64,000 nt of DNA from the NCBI RefSeq assembly GCF_005117025.1, contig NZ_SWCO01000002.1, positions 434,001 to 498,000 on the forward strand, written 5' to 3'. Positions within the stretch are counted from its first letter, which is position 1. Each line of letters begins with the position of its first letter. Origin of the DNA: Alteromonas portus. GTDB lineage: Bacteria > Pseudomonadota > Gammaproteobacteria > Enterobacterales > Alteromonadaceae. Shown piece after piece: positions 18,450 through 31,276 of this stretch. A program made the position numbers and the translations under genes. The notes under the pieces were generated by a model, which did not search any database, had not been told where the DNA came from, and worked only from the letters and a program-made list of their open reading frames with translations.

Positions 18450-18952
18450 GCTTCTTCTCCCGCTTGAGTTGGGTCAAAGTAGCTAACGCCGGCATTGCCA
18501 CTCATCGACTTTGATGCCGACTTAATGGCCTTGTGAATGCGAGGATAGGTTCCGCACCGGCAGATGTTGCCAGACATGTTTTGAACAATTTCTTCATCGC
18601 TAGGGGTAGGGTTGGTAGATAATAAGCTAGCTGCCTGCATAATTTGCCCACACTGGCAAAATCCGCATTGCGGCACCTTGTGCTCTACCCATGCTTTTTG
18701 AACTGGATGATCGCCATTTTCGCTAAGCCCTTCGATGGTGGTAACTTGTTTACCTTGAACTGCGGAAACCGGCAATACACAGGAGCGCTGTGCCATGCCG
18801 TCTATGTGAACGGTACAAGCACCACACTGCGCCATACCACAGCCAAATTTTGGTCCTGTAAGATTTAATTCGTCGCGAAGGTACCACAGCACTGGTGTTG
18901 ATGGGTCACCAGAAAACTCGTGTTTGTTACCATTAACGGTAAACGTGATCAT
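18446..18952 (-). CDS. 2Fe-2S subunit of molybdenum hydroxylase, IorA-like
   Basis: A 168-residue electron-transfer subunit with both 2Fe-2S clusters of the xanthine oxidase family. The plant-ferredoxin-type cluster uses C38, C43, C46 and C58 ([15 protein letters not shown]). The second cluster uses C96, C99, C131 and C133 ([10 protein letters not shown] and [11 protein letters not shown]). It passes electrons from the molybdenum subunit encoded next. It has no signal peptide of its own, so it presumably travels with the Tat-signal partner. Start ATG 18952 has GGAG eight bases upstream. Its TGA overlaps the start of the large subunit by ATGA, so the pair is coupled. Confidence 0.93.
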   Translation of the reverse strand: MITFTVNGNKHEFSGDPSTPVLWYLRDELNLTGPKFGCGMAQCGACTVHIDGMAQRSCVLPVSAVQGKQVTTIEGLSENGDHPVQKAWVEHKVPQCGFCQCGQIMQAASLLSTNPTPSDEEIVQNMSGNICRCGTYPRIHKAIKSASKSMSGNAGVSYFDPTQAGEEA

Positions 18953-19316
18953 GGTCTTGTCTCCATTGGTAAGCGATAAATATGAACCAGTCCCTGTACA
19001 TTGAATATGGACTACCCAAGCAGTGTTGCGCAGTTCACATGCGCTACCATTTTCATATTTATACGGTTACGTTGCCTGATGATACGAACTATCTAAGATG
19101 CGGAACATCCAGAGATATATGCCACTATTATTATTTTTAAAGGCTTCGTAAATAATTCTTAGTTTACGTTAACACGCATTTCACCTTTACGCATTTACAT
19201 AAGTTTAAATGTAACCTAGTTGCGACAGAATGAGGCTTGGGCAAAGCGCTGTTGCTAACACGGCTTTTAAACGTGTTGCGGTAAGAGTAGCGCCGATAGG
19301 CAGGGGGAGGGAAGCC
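18953..19316. other. 364-base gap
   Basis: Holds the upstream region of the iorA-like gene and the downstream end of the small membrane gene. I see AT-rich stretches near 19130-19210 but no supported gene, repeat or clear hairpin. Confidence 0.4.
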
Positions 19317-19532
19317 TTAGCGAAGCTTTCGCAAAAGAAGGAAGCGGTCTATCTTGCGAGCACCTAACGTCATAGTTCGCTGGCTATACTTAAGCCATCC
19401 GCGTGCTCTTGGCCAGTCATAACTTAACAGTACCAAGCCAGCTACAACAAAAAGGATTGAGCCTGGAAGTAAAGTTAACACAATTCCACCAACAAATAAG
19501 ATTGCACCCAGAGTAAGTCTTAATATGCGCAT
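19317..19532 (-). CDS. Small membrane protein, PGPGW-like
   Basis: A 71-residue protein with one long hydrophobic stretch at about residues 4-38, broken by LPGS, followed by a basic C-terminal helix (RARGWLKYSQRTMTLGARK). The layout, two tight hydrophobic segments around a proline-glycine turn and then a tryptophan-containing basic segment, matches the putative transmembrane PGPGW family, though here the turn reads LPGSI instead of LPGPGW. An inner-membrane hairpin with the basic tail inside is likely. The function of the family is unknown. Confidence 0.7.
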   Translation of the reverse strand: MRILRLTLGAILFVGGIVLTLLPGSILFVVAGLVLLSYDWPRARGWLKYSQRTMTLGARKIDRFLLLRKLR

Positions 19533-19882
19533 TTGCCTGAGCTCGCTTGCATAGGTTAATTATTCTTCTAGTTTCGCTTAAGTACCTTTCTTTGCCAATA
19601 ATTAAAATGTAAATGTTTGTGCAAGCTTTTCTTACAAGGTAGCCCTAATCAACCTCACTAGATTGTTGAATAAGTAGCCGTTTGAATGCTCTGGGTGCTC
19701 CATTAGCCGTTTTGCAGTGGAAAGCGCTCTGGAAATGCAGTACAAAGGCAAGAAGAAGCAAAAGCAAGTGGCGCTGCGCCAATGCTGTAAAAGTATATGT
19801 GTGAAATGCAAAAGTGTTTTGCGCAATTAGCGTTTTGTGTGAATAAAACGCAACCATAAAAACGATAAGAAAGAGAGTAACC
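19533..19882. other. 350-base gap between divergent genes
   Basis: Upstream regions of the minus-strand membrane gene and the plus-strand DUF4826-like gene. Long minus-strand open frames here are hydrophobic and overlap each other without ribosome sites, so I treat them as chance. AGAAAGAGAG precedes the ATG at 19883. Confidence 0.4.
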
Positions 19883-20299
19883 ATGGCTGAACAACAAGAA
19901 AGACAACCTATCAGCGAACAAGAACGCGCAAATTGGGTGCGAGAGCAATTTCAAAAAGCTAATAAGTTTTTAGCTGAAAATGGGGTATTGTTTGACACAG
20001 TAATTACTGAAGAAAGCCGTTACTTAATTCCCTATTTAGCCGTTTGGAAAATCAAAGCAATGGACGGCAAACTTTACTGGGTGATTAGTGGTGACTTACC
20101 TAGCGATTACACCACAGTGGAAAACGCGAAAGATGCAAAAGAAGTGTTACGCCACTTCGCTATGCACTGGCAGCTTAAAGCCGAAAACTTAATTAATGCT
20201 AAAAACGCTGATGAAAGCCAAAAAGAATTTGGTGCGCTCTTAATTAATCGTGCAGAGAATTTGTTTGCCATGCAAAACACCCCAGAGCTTTGGGCATAG
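19883..20299 (+). CDS. DUF4826 family protein
   Basis: A 138-residue soluble protein of unknown function, recognised by resemblance to DUF4826 proteins of Shewanella, Vibrio and Alteromonas. Visible features are the ANWVREQFQKANKFLAENG helix near residues 17-35, the strand-rich YLIPYLAVWKIKAMDGKLYWVISGDLPSDY centre (two stretches, 53-82), and a C-terminal helix of the AENLFAMQNTPELW type. There is no signal peptide or membrane segment. It is monocistronic and convergent with the acetyltransferase gene. The family assignment is from memory. Confidence 0.65.
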   Translation: MAEQQERQPISEQERANWVREQFQKANKFLAENGVLFDTVITEESRYLIPYLAVWKIKAMDGKLYWVISGDLPSDYTTVENAKDAKEVLRHFAMHWQLKAENLINAKNADESQKEFGALLINRAENLFAMQNTPELWA

Positions 20300-20342
20300 C
20301 AGGAAGTAAAAGCTTTAAAAATTTGCAGCTTCAATCAGTTAA

Positions 20343-20801
20343 TTAATGAAGCTGGGTGACGTCCGGCAGGGGAAATCGCTCTGCTGGGCATTTGAGCCTT
20401 TGTCGCGGCACACCTGCATCCATAAAAACCTGACCGTCAGGTATAAAACCAATGGATTTATGATACGACACGCTTTCAAGGTTGCAAACCACTTTAATAA
20501 TGGGAACATTGTTTCGTTTAGCAGCAGTTATTAAAGCTTCAAACAATGCACGGTAAACAGGAAGAGTGCGGTGGCAGCGCTTAACGGCAATTCGGCCTAG
20601 TTCGCCTCGTTTGGTTAAGCGCCCGGTAGCAATGGGTTCGTTTTCATCGTTAACAATAAGCACATGGCACGCAGAACGGTCGTGCTCGTCGAACTCGCTC
20701 GCTTCAGGCACGCGCCACTCTAAAACAAATACATGTTCCCTTAGTGCTTTGAGTCGATGTTTATCCTTTTCCCAATCGACGTTTTGTATAGTAAACGCCA
20801 T
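20343..20801 (-). CDS. GNAT-family N-acetyltransferase
   Basis: A 152-residue acetyl-CoA-dependent acyltransferase of the GNAT fold. It starts with a long helix (RLKALREHVFVLEWRVPEA), followed by DRSACHVLIVND (strands 2-3), ELGRIAVKRCHRTLPVYRAL (motif A, with the acetyl-CoA pyrophosphate loop in a relaxed form around RCHRTLP) and SVSYHKSIGFIPDG (motif B). The acceptor is unknown. It lies 9 bases downstream of roxA on the same strand, so the two are probably co-transcribed. Similar roxA-linked GNAT genes suggest, without proof, a translation- or protein-modification role. Confidence 0.85.
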   Translation of the reverse strand: MAFTIQNVDWEKDKHRLKALREHVFVLEWRVPEASEFDEHDRSACHVLIVNDENEPIATGRLTKRGELGRIAVKRCHRTLPVYRALFEALITAAKRNNVPIIKVVCNLESVSYHKSIGFIPDGQVFMDAGVPRQRLKCPAERFPLPDVTQLH

Positions 20802-20810
20802 ACCTACCTG

Positions 20811-21977
20811 TTAACCCTCGAACCATTCCCAGTAACCATTATTTATAAGTGTAGTTAAAGTTTCTAAAAATGTAAAAGATGGGGCATCTTGGCAACACGT
20901 TGCGGTCAAAATGTTGCCCGATGCCAACACTTCAAACCATTCTTGGTCATTTTTAGAAAAAGCAAATTGGCTACCGTTAACATAAAGTGCTCGGGGAAGC
21001 CCGCGTTTACCATCACAGATTAATGCTCGGACCCCTGGTGCAGGAACAAAGCTAATACCAGCGGCAAACTCATTTGAAATTTGCTCTAACGTGACTTCAT
21101 CCTCAAGTGGATATTCCGGTATACCCTGTTCGCTCATGGCTTCTAGTAATGCCAGAGTGAAATCTTCACCGTTGATGGCGTCTATCAACTGTTGTTTCAG
21201 CGCAGCGACATCACTGGGATTAACTAGTGCTGGGTTCGCCTGACTCGTTCTGGCAGGGTCGGTAAAGCGATAATTGCTAGCGCCTTTATCTAGCATCATG
21301 GCTAAGCTTTCAGCCAATTGAAGATTGTCAGGTGCGCGATAACCTACCGAGTAGGTCAAGCTGTCTTCAATGGTCTGGCCGTCATGAGGCCACCCCGGGG
21401 GGACGTAAACTACATCACCAGGTTCAACAATTACGTCTATTACGGGTTCAAAGCCTTCAATTTGTCTCAGCTTTGGATGTGGAAAGACTTCTTTGTAGTT
21501 TGCAGGTTTGCCTACTCGCCAACGCCTCTTCCCCTTACCCTGAACAAGAAATACATCGTACTGGTCAATGTGAGCTCCAACGCCAGCCCCTTTGTTGGCA
21601 AAACTTACCATTAGGTCATCTAACCGCCAATTAGGAACAAAAGAGAAGGGGCTTAATAGGGGCGTTACGTCTGGCACATATTTATCTACGCCCTGAACTA
21701 GTAGCGTCCATTTCCCTTGGCACGCGTTTTCAAAATCGTTAATGGGACCCTGTTCAACATGCCAGTTTCCGTGAACATTACTGATGATCCTGGCGTCAAC
21801 CTCAGATTCCTGCGCAAGGCCAGCTAGATCATTTTCATCTACAGGATCGGTGAAGTCTAAAAAGAACTGCTTAATCACAACCGGTTTTTGCTGCCAGTAG
21901 TGCTTCAAGAAGGTTTCTTCATTAAAGCCTTTGCCAGATTGTGCATCAATAAAATACGTGGTGTCGTTATTGCTCAT
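20811..21977 (-). CDS. roxA: Ribosomal protein uL16 3-hydroxylase (JmjC/cupin, YcfD-like)
   Basis: A 2-oxoglutarate/Fe(II)-dependent oxygenase of the YcfD/RoxA family, which hydroxylates an arginine of ribosomal protein L16 in E. coli. The iron ligands are visible: H136 and D138 in GAHIDQYDVF, and H198 in PPGWPHDGQT. The QGKGKRRWRVGK segment of the cupin core sits between them. At 388 residues it has the extra C-terminal dimerisation/winged-helix region of bacterial RoxA. It precedes the GNAT gene in a likely two-gene operon. Identification is strong, though target hydroxylation in this organism is inferred. Confidence 0.92.
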   Translation of the reverse strand: MSNNDTTYFIDAQSGKGFNEETFLKHYWQQKPVVIKQFFLDFTDPVDENDLAGLAQESEVDARIISNVHGNWHVEQGPINDFENACQGKWTLLVQGVDKYVPDVTPLLSPFSFVPNWRLDDLMVSFANKGAGVGAHIDQYDVFLVQGKGKRRWRVGKPANYKEVFPHPKLRQIEGFEPVIDVIVEPGDVVYVPPGWPHDGQTIEDSLTYSVGYRAPDNLQLAESLAMMLDKGASNYRFTDPARTSQANPALVNPSDVAALKQQLIDAINGEDFTLALLEAMSEQGIPEYPLEDEVTLEQISNEFAAGISFVPAPGVRALICDGKRGLPRALYVNGSQFAFSKNDQEWFEVLASGNILTATCCQDAPSFTFLETLTTLINNGYWEWFEG

Positions 21978-22329
21978 AGCATCTCTTTTTTAAGCCAATT
22001 TAATGGTTTATGTGCGTTGACCTGAGCGCGAAATACACTGGCGTTTAGTACGCCAAATGATAAGTTATTAAGCGCGCGAACACTGCGTAAGCAAGCGCCG
22101 AAAACTTGCAAAGTAGGCGCTGCTCTGGGTCAAAACATAGTGATATTGTAAAGGCGGCATTATCATTTATTGAAAACGTTATTGCTACCTTAGTGTTGTA
22201 ATAGGTTCAGTAGACCCATGTTTAAACCAAAAAAAACAGATAATGGATAAAAGATGAGATGCAAATCTGCTGTAACCCCTATATTTGTTTGTAGGTGGCC
22301 TGAATTGCTCATAGATTCAGAAGGCGAAT
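21978..22329. other. 352-base gap upstream of roxA
   Basis: Contains the roxA upstream region. A short hairpin TGGCGT/ACGCCA (22039-22044 with 22050-22055) lies about 60 bases before the roxA start. No gene or T-rich terminator is evident for the cyclase-like gene ending at 22330. Confidence 0.4.
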
Positions 22330-23142
22330 TTAGCATATGTACGCGTTTAAAAGCGTCGTTTTAGTCTGAATTTTTGTCTTATAAAAATTCAGTGCTCTGG
22401 TGCAACAGGTTATAGGGGAAGATTCATTAGCATTCGTGCTATTGGCACTTACAACAGTGTTGTTATCTTGCCTTAAAGCATCGTCATTTTTGGTGAGTAG
22501 AAAGTCCACTTTGTCGGACGATGTGGCAAACACGTCATGGGTTTTTTCACATATTGCAATAGTACTGGGCGCTGTAAATTGTTCTAGCATTGCTGCTTTA
22601 TTCACTGTAGCGCCCCAAACATCGAAACCTTTCATTGCGCGTTTAGACGGCCCTACTATTAAAGTGCCTGTGGCAATGCCAACACGAAGCTGACACGACG
22701 ACGATACCAGCAGGGTGTGACTACTAGTAAGATTGCGCGCTTTAAGCGCGAACTCTATTGCGCTGATAGTAGCGAGATAAAGGACAGCATCTGCAAACTC
22801 ATCTTCGCTAACAAAACCCACAACAATGTATTGATCGCCGTTAGTTTTTAAAGGAGTTAACCGTAAAGATGTGGCAATGTCATCGAACTGAACAAATAGG
22901 GTTTCAACAATATTGGTACACGCCATGTCACCGTATTGTTCTGCCAAGCATTGATAGTTTGAAAGATCACAAAAAATGACCACCCCATTTGGCACCCTGT
23001 GCTTTATGCTGATATCCCTTTTTTTATCAATGTTTGCGTTCTTAGTGGCTTGAAAAGCCAAAGCGCGTTTGGCATCAAAGTAAGGGGAACACGGGTTATT
23101 AGGTTCAAAATTTTTTGCTCCTTTCGTGTTGTGTAAGTCCAT
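22330..23142 (-). CDS. Class III nucleotide-cyclase-like protein with degenerate active site
   Basis: A 270-residue soluble protein whose residues 52-200 form a class III adenylate/guanylate cyclase homology domain. Present: first metal aspartate D59 in IFCDLSNY, lysine and second metal aspartate in LKTNGDQY (K99, D103), and the LRVGIATGTLIVG strand. The catalytic helix reads WGATVNKAAMLE: asparagine N181 is there, but the position usually Asp/Thr is A178 and the transition-state arginine is M185. A normal cyclase needs that arginine, so activity is doubtful; it may be a nucleotide sensor or a decayed enzyme. There is no membrane or sensor domain. It lies downstream of the purB terminator region. 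Confidence 0.8.
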   Translation of the reverse strand: MDLHNTKGAKNFEPNNPCSPYFDAKRALAFQATKNANIDKKRDISIKHRVPNGVVIFCDLSNYQCLAEQYGDMACTNIVETLFVQFDDIATSLRLTPLKTNGDQYIVVGFVSEDEFADAVLYLATISAIEFALKARNLTSSHTLLVSSSCQLRVGIATGTLIVGPSKRAMKGFDVWGATVNKAAMLEQFTAPSTIAICEKTHDVFATSSDKVDFLLTKNDDALRQDNNTVVSANSTNANESSPITCCTRALNFYKTKIQTKTTLLNAYIC

Positions 23143-23189
23143 CTACATGCTCCCGATATAAACGCTTAAAATTAAGTCGAAATAGGTAT

Positions 23190-23222
23190 AAAAAAACGCG
23201 GTACTAATGACCGCGTTTTTTA
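23190..23222 (-). terminator. purB operon terminator
   Basis: Stem AAAAACGCGGT/ACCGCGTTTTT (23192-23202 with 23210-23220) with a 7-base loop and flanking A/T runs. On the minus strand it ends the mnmA-hflD-purB unit, 23 bases past the purB stop. Confidence 0.85.
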
Positions 23223-23244
23223 GTGTAGTGGAAAGCGTAAAGGC

Positions 23245-25251
<2,007 letters not shown>

Positions 25252-25252
<1 letters not shown>

Positions 25253-26379
25253 CAGCGAATGTAACTCTCAATAATACCGCCGCCAAGGCAAACTTCATCA
25301 CTGTAAAATACCGCCGACTGACCTGGCGTTACTGCTTTTTGGGGTTCGTCAAAAATGACTTCGATAGTATCGTTTTCAGTTGGCGTGATAGTACAAGGAA
25401 TATCGGCCTGACGATAGCGAGTCTTAACTACTGCGCGCAAAGGCTCTGTCATTGTTTTTCTATCTACCCAGTGCAATTGCTTGGCTACCAAGCCTTTAGA
25501 GTATAGGCGAGGGTGATCAGCACCTTGACCCACAATAAGCACGTTGCGAGCAACATCTTTATCTACCACATACCAAGGGTCGTCACCGTATTTGGCTAAT
25601 CCACCAATGTGTAACCCTTTTCGCTGACCTAACGTGTGATACATTAAACCTTCGTGCTGGCCGATTTCTTCACCCTCTGCGGTTTCAATAACGCCAGGCT
25701 GAGCTGGAAGGTAACGAGCCAGGAAGTCTTTGAATTTGCGTTCACCAATAAAGCAAATACCAGTAGAGTCTTTCTTATCATGAGTGATAAGACCTTGCTC
25801 CTCGGCAATTTTGCGAACTAATGGCTTTTCGATGTCGCCCACAGGGAAGAGCGTTTTTGCAACGTGCTCTTCGCCTAACGTGTAAAGAAAGTAGCTCTGG
25901 TCTTTGTTGTTATCGAGACCGCGCAGCATTTGCCATTTGCCGTCTACTTCACGGCGGCGTACGTAGTGACCGGTAGCAATGTAATCGGCACCAAGGTCTT
26001 CTGCTGCAAACTCAAGAAACGCTTTAAACTTAATTTCTTTGTTGCACATAATATCTGGGTTGGGCGTACGGCCCGCTTTGTATTCCTCTAAGAAATACTC
26101 AAAAACGTTATCCCAGTACTCTGCAGCAAAGTTAATGGTGTGAAGTTCAATGCCAAGTTTGTCAGCAACCGCTTGTGCATCTTTTAAGTCTTCCGCTGCA
26201 GCGCAGTATTCATCGTTATCGTCTTCTTCCCAGTTTTTCATGAAAAGACCTTCAACCTGATAACCCTGCTGTTGAAGCAGATAGGCTGAAACAGACGAAT
26301 CGACACCGCCGGACATACCGACGATCACTTTTTTGCTGGCGTTAGATTCAATATCACTCACTACGGATTGCACACTCAT
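25252..26379 (-). CDS. mnmA: tRNA-specific 2-thiouridylase MnmA
   Basis: Inserts sulfur at C2 of wobble uridine 34 in tRNAs for Lys, Glu and Gln, using ATP activation and sulfur relayed from TusE. The PP-loop GMSGGVDSS lies at residues 21-29. The two catalytic cysteines are C112 ([10 protein letters not shown]) and C209 ([10 protein letters not shown]), matching C102 and C199 of E. coli MnmA with an N-terminal offset. The protein is 375 residues, with about ten extra residues at the N-terminus; a later start is not obvious. It is first in the mnmA-hflD-purB operon. Confidence 0.97.
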
Positions 26380-26763
26380 TTGATTAATAAAAAAGAAACC
26401 TGACTTGTTAGGTTAACTGCCAATTAATAGGTTATTGTATTTGCCAAAACTGTTAATAAGCAGTGACTCAATTAGTGGTGTAACACTAATGAGCAACTAT
26501 TCAACACCCATTGATTTAATGCTAACAAATAGGCCCGATTTCGAGGTCGCGGATTTTATCAGATTCCGAAGGCTAATTCACATTTAATCCTTATCTGTTT
26601 AAGTAATTAAATATATGGTTATCCGCTGTTGACTTGGAATCTTCAATATAGTCTACAAGCGATAAGGTAGAGCGACATTTAGCCGCTTTAATATCCGCAA
26701 CCTCTCGCCGCCAATTACTGTGGCCGATGCAGATAAATTCAAGTGTTTATTTAGATACTATTG
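26380..26763. promoter_or_regulatory. 384-base gap upstream of mnmA with a palindrome
   Basis: No gene seen. ATTAGTG-GTGTAA-CACTAAT (26471-26490) forms a 7-base inverted repeat, extended with CTC/GAG outside it at the cost of one unpaired base. It lies about 90 bases before the mnmA start and may be an operator or a 5' hairpin. The rest is AT-rich without recognised elements. Confidence 0.4.
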
Positions 26764-27306
26764 TTAAAAACACACGTATTTTCCGTTTTCTATACCATCT
26801 ATGGTCCAGTTACCCACTCGGTACCTGATAAGACGTAGGGTAGGGTAGCCAACGTGGGCTGTCATTCGCCGCACTTGTCTGTTTTTACCTTCTGTAATGG
26901 TAATTTCTACCCAGCTTGTAGGGATAGATTGTCTAAACCGAACAGGCGGATTCCTAGGCCACACGCTTGGCTCATCCATTGGTTTTACTTTAGCCGGGCG
27001 AGTCATTCCGTCTTTTAACTCTACGCCGTCTCTAAGTGCCTGTATTGCTTTTTCGTCCATGATACCTTCAACTTGTGCCCAGTAGGTTTTACTGGTTTTA
27101 GCTTTCGGGTTAGCAAGTTTGTGCTGAAGCTTACCATCGTTGGTAAGAACCAAAAGACCTTCTGAGTCTCTGTCTAGTCGGCCCGCAGCATATACATCAG
27201 GAATATCTATGTAGTCTTTAAGTGTTTCTCTGCCGTCGGCATCAGTGAATTGAGAAAGAACTTGGAATGGTTTGTTAAAAAGCACGACTTTAGCGTGTGA
27301 AGACAT
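26764..27306 (-). CDS. rluE: 23S rRNA pseudouridine 2457 synthase RluE
   Basis: Converts U2457 (E. coli numbering) of 23S rRNA to pseudouridine. The 180-residue protein is of the short RsuA/RluB/E/F branch without an S4 domain, as is typical for RluE. The catalytic aspartate is D45 in [19 protein letters not shown]. Further family blocks are [28 protein letters not shown] and [10 protein letters not shown]. It is located between mnmA-hflD-purB and icd, the same neighbourhood as in enterobacteria, which supports RluE over RluB or RluF. Confidence 0.95.
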   Translation of the reverse strand: MSSHAKVVLFNKPFQVLSQFTDADGRETLKDYIDIPDVYAAGRLDRDSEGLLVLTNDGKLQHKLANPKAKTSKTYWAQVEGIMDEKAIQALRDGVELKDGMTRPAKVKPMDEPSVWPRNPPVRFRQSIPTSWVEITITEGKNRQVRRMTAHVGYPTLRLIRYRVGNWTIDGIENGKYVCF

Positions 27307-30038
<2,732 letters not shown>

Positions 30039-30117
30039 TTGAAGTAACACGTAATAGTGTTAGCGCAAGGCGCTAGGTAGATCAATAAACATTGTAATTA
30101 CCACTAGTGTTAATATC

Positions 30118-30150
30118 AAAGCCCGCCCGTTGTACGAGCGGGCTTTTTTT
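30118..30150 (+). terminator. icd terminator
   Basis: AAAGCCCGC pairs with GCGGGCTTT (30118-30126 with 30138-30146) and a T run follows. It is a canonical intrinsic terminator 80 bases after the icd stop. Confidence 0.88.
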
Positions 30151-30427
30151 ATTCATGTAAAGCGGCTACGTTAAGGGCGTTTTTTCGACCTTGGCAATGG
30201 TTTGTGCGTTATCAGAATACTGTAGGTAAGGACCTTTGACGAAAAAGACCGTCGATGAGACAGGAAAAAATTTGAATTTTTGACGTTAATAAATGGTAAT
30301 AAACTGAAAGGGCCACTGCGGGTAGGTGTGTCTTAAATATTCAGTGTGAATAAATAAGCGTTTAATTATTTTGAAGACGAGTTTACCCGTGACACAAGCT
30401 TGTGCCTAATTGTCAATGCAAAGAAAG

Positions 30428-30457
30428 CAAAAGCCCGACACTAGGTCAGGCTTTATA
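30428..30457 (-). terminator. cspD terminator
   Basis: An imperfect stem AAAGCC-C-GAC / GTC-A-GGCTTT at about 30430-30454, with a minus-strand T-containing tail, lying just past the cspD stop. Confidence 0.6.
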
Positions 30458-30467
30458 AATTCTCTAA

Positions 30468-30686
30468 TTAACGCTCTGGTTCTTCTTTGAAGCCAATGTT
30501 CTCAGCATGCAGACCTTTAGGGCCTTGCTGAACTTCGAACGTTACTTCCTGACCTGCTTTTAGCGAACGATAGCCTTCCATTTGAATCGTAGAGTAATGC
30601 GCGAAAATATCTTCACCACCATCCTCAGGTACGATAAATCCAAAACCCTTTGCGTTGTTAAACCATTTAACTTTGCCAACCGCCAT
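30468..30686 (-). CDS. cspD: Cold-shock-domain protein, CspD-like
   Basis: A 72-residue single cold-shock domain with the nucleic-acid-binding motifs RNP1 KGFGFIV (residues 14-20) and RNP2 DIFAHYS (26-32). The histidine-tyrosine in FAHYS and the C-terminal extension after GLHAENI resemble CspD, a replication-inhibiting, nutrient-responsive CSD protein and not a cold-inducible one. Position is decisive: it is divergent from clpS-clpA, as cspD is in E. coli. It has its own downstream terminator. Confidence 0.9.
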   Translation of the reverse strand: MAVGKVKWFNNAKGFGFIVPEDGGEDIFAHYSTIQMEGYRSLKAGQEVTFEVQQGPKGLHAENIGFKEEPER

Positions 30687-30706
30687 ACTTCGACTTCCTC
30701 TTAATC

Positions 30707-30737
30707 CTTGAACTCACGAGTATATGCCCCCATTATA
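30707..30737 (+). promoter_or_regulatory. Possible sigma-32-like heat-shock promoter before clpS
   Basis: CTTGAA (30707-30712), then 15 bases, then CCCCAT (30728-30733) followed by TA. The sigma-32 consensus of E. coli is CTTGAAA and CCCCAT with 11-16 bases between. It points toward clpS, about 200 bases upstream of its ATG, within the cspD leader. It is a sequence match only. Confidence 0.4.
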
Positions 30738-30931
30738 GATCCGGAGACACGGTGGAATGAGTATTTACTGTAGTTGCATTAAAGTGACTGCTTTAAAGTG
30801 ATAAACATGCAATACTCAAAACCACTATGCAAAATGTAGATTTTTTAACCATATTATGTCAAGGGCAAATGTGAATAAATTTATACAAAAGTTTGTACAC
30901 ATACACGCCGGTAAACCACTATTATTAAGTT

Positions 30932-31252
30932 ATGAGTAAAGACAACGCTATTAGTATCGAAAAGGAAAAACAGAAAGACGCGCAGCGACAGAAGCCGCAG
31001 CCGCCTCCCATGTACAAAGTGTTGTTGAACAATGACGACTACACCCCGATGGATTTTGTCATTGAAGTACTCATGCAGTTTTTCAATATGGACGCTGAGA
31101 AAGCCAACCAACTTATGCTGACCGTTCATTATCAAGGAAAAGCCGTGTGTGGCATTTTCACTGCTGAGATAGCAGAGACAAAAGTGATGCAGGTTAATCA
31201 GTACGCACGCAAACATCAGCATCCACTGATGTGCACGATGGAGCAAGCATAA
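30932..31252 (+). CDS. clpS: ATP-dependent Clp protease adaptor ClpS
   Basis: ClpS binds proteins bearing N-degrons (N-terminal Leu, Phe, Tyr, Trp) and hands them to ClpA. The 106-residue protein has the flexible charged N-terminus (about 28 residues) used for delivery and a conserved core beginning [20 protein letters not shown]: the NDDYTPM segment (about residues 36-42) forms the N-degron pocket. [19 protein letters not shown] completes the fold. It is 24 bases before clpA and co-transcribed with it. The visible ribosome site is weak. Confidence 0.97.
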   Translation: MSKDNAISIEKEKQKDAQRQKPQPPPMYKVLLNNDDYTPMDFVIEVLMQFFNMDAEKANQLMLTVHYQGKAVCGIFTAEIAETKVMQVNQYARKHQHPLMCTMEQA

Positions 31253-31276
31253 GGTTTTTTGTAGAGGGCGAGCAAT

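Larger units (their letters stand above)
30039..30467. other. 429-base gap between icd and cspD
   Basis: Contains the icd terminator at its start and the cspD terminator at its end. The middle (30160-30420) is AT-rich and shows no supported gene, promoter or repeat. Confidence 0.4.

Noticed and set aside
19645-19884. Overlapping hydrophobic minus-strand frames in the gap before the DUF4826-like gene
   Set aside because: They overlap one another and the plus-strand start, lack ribosome sites and show no family resemblance.
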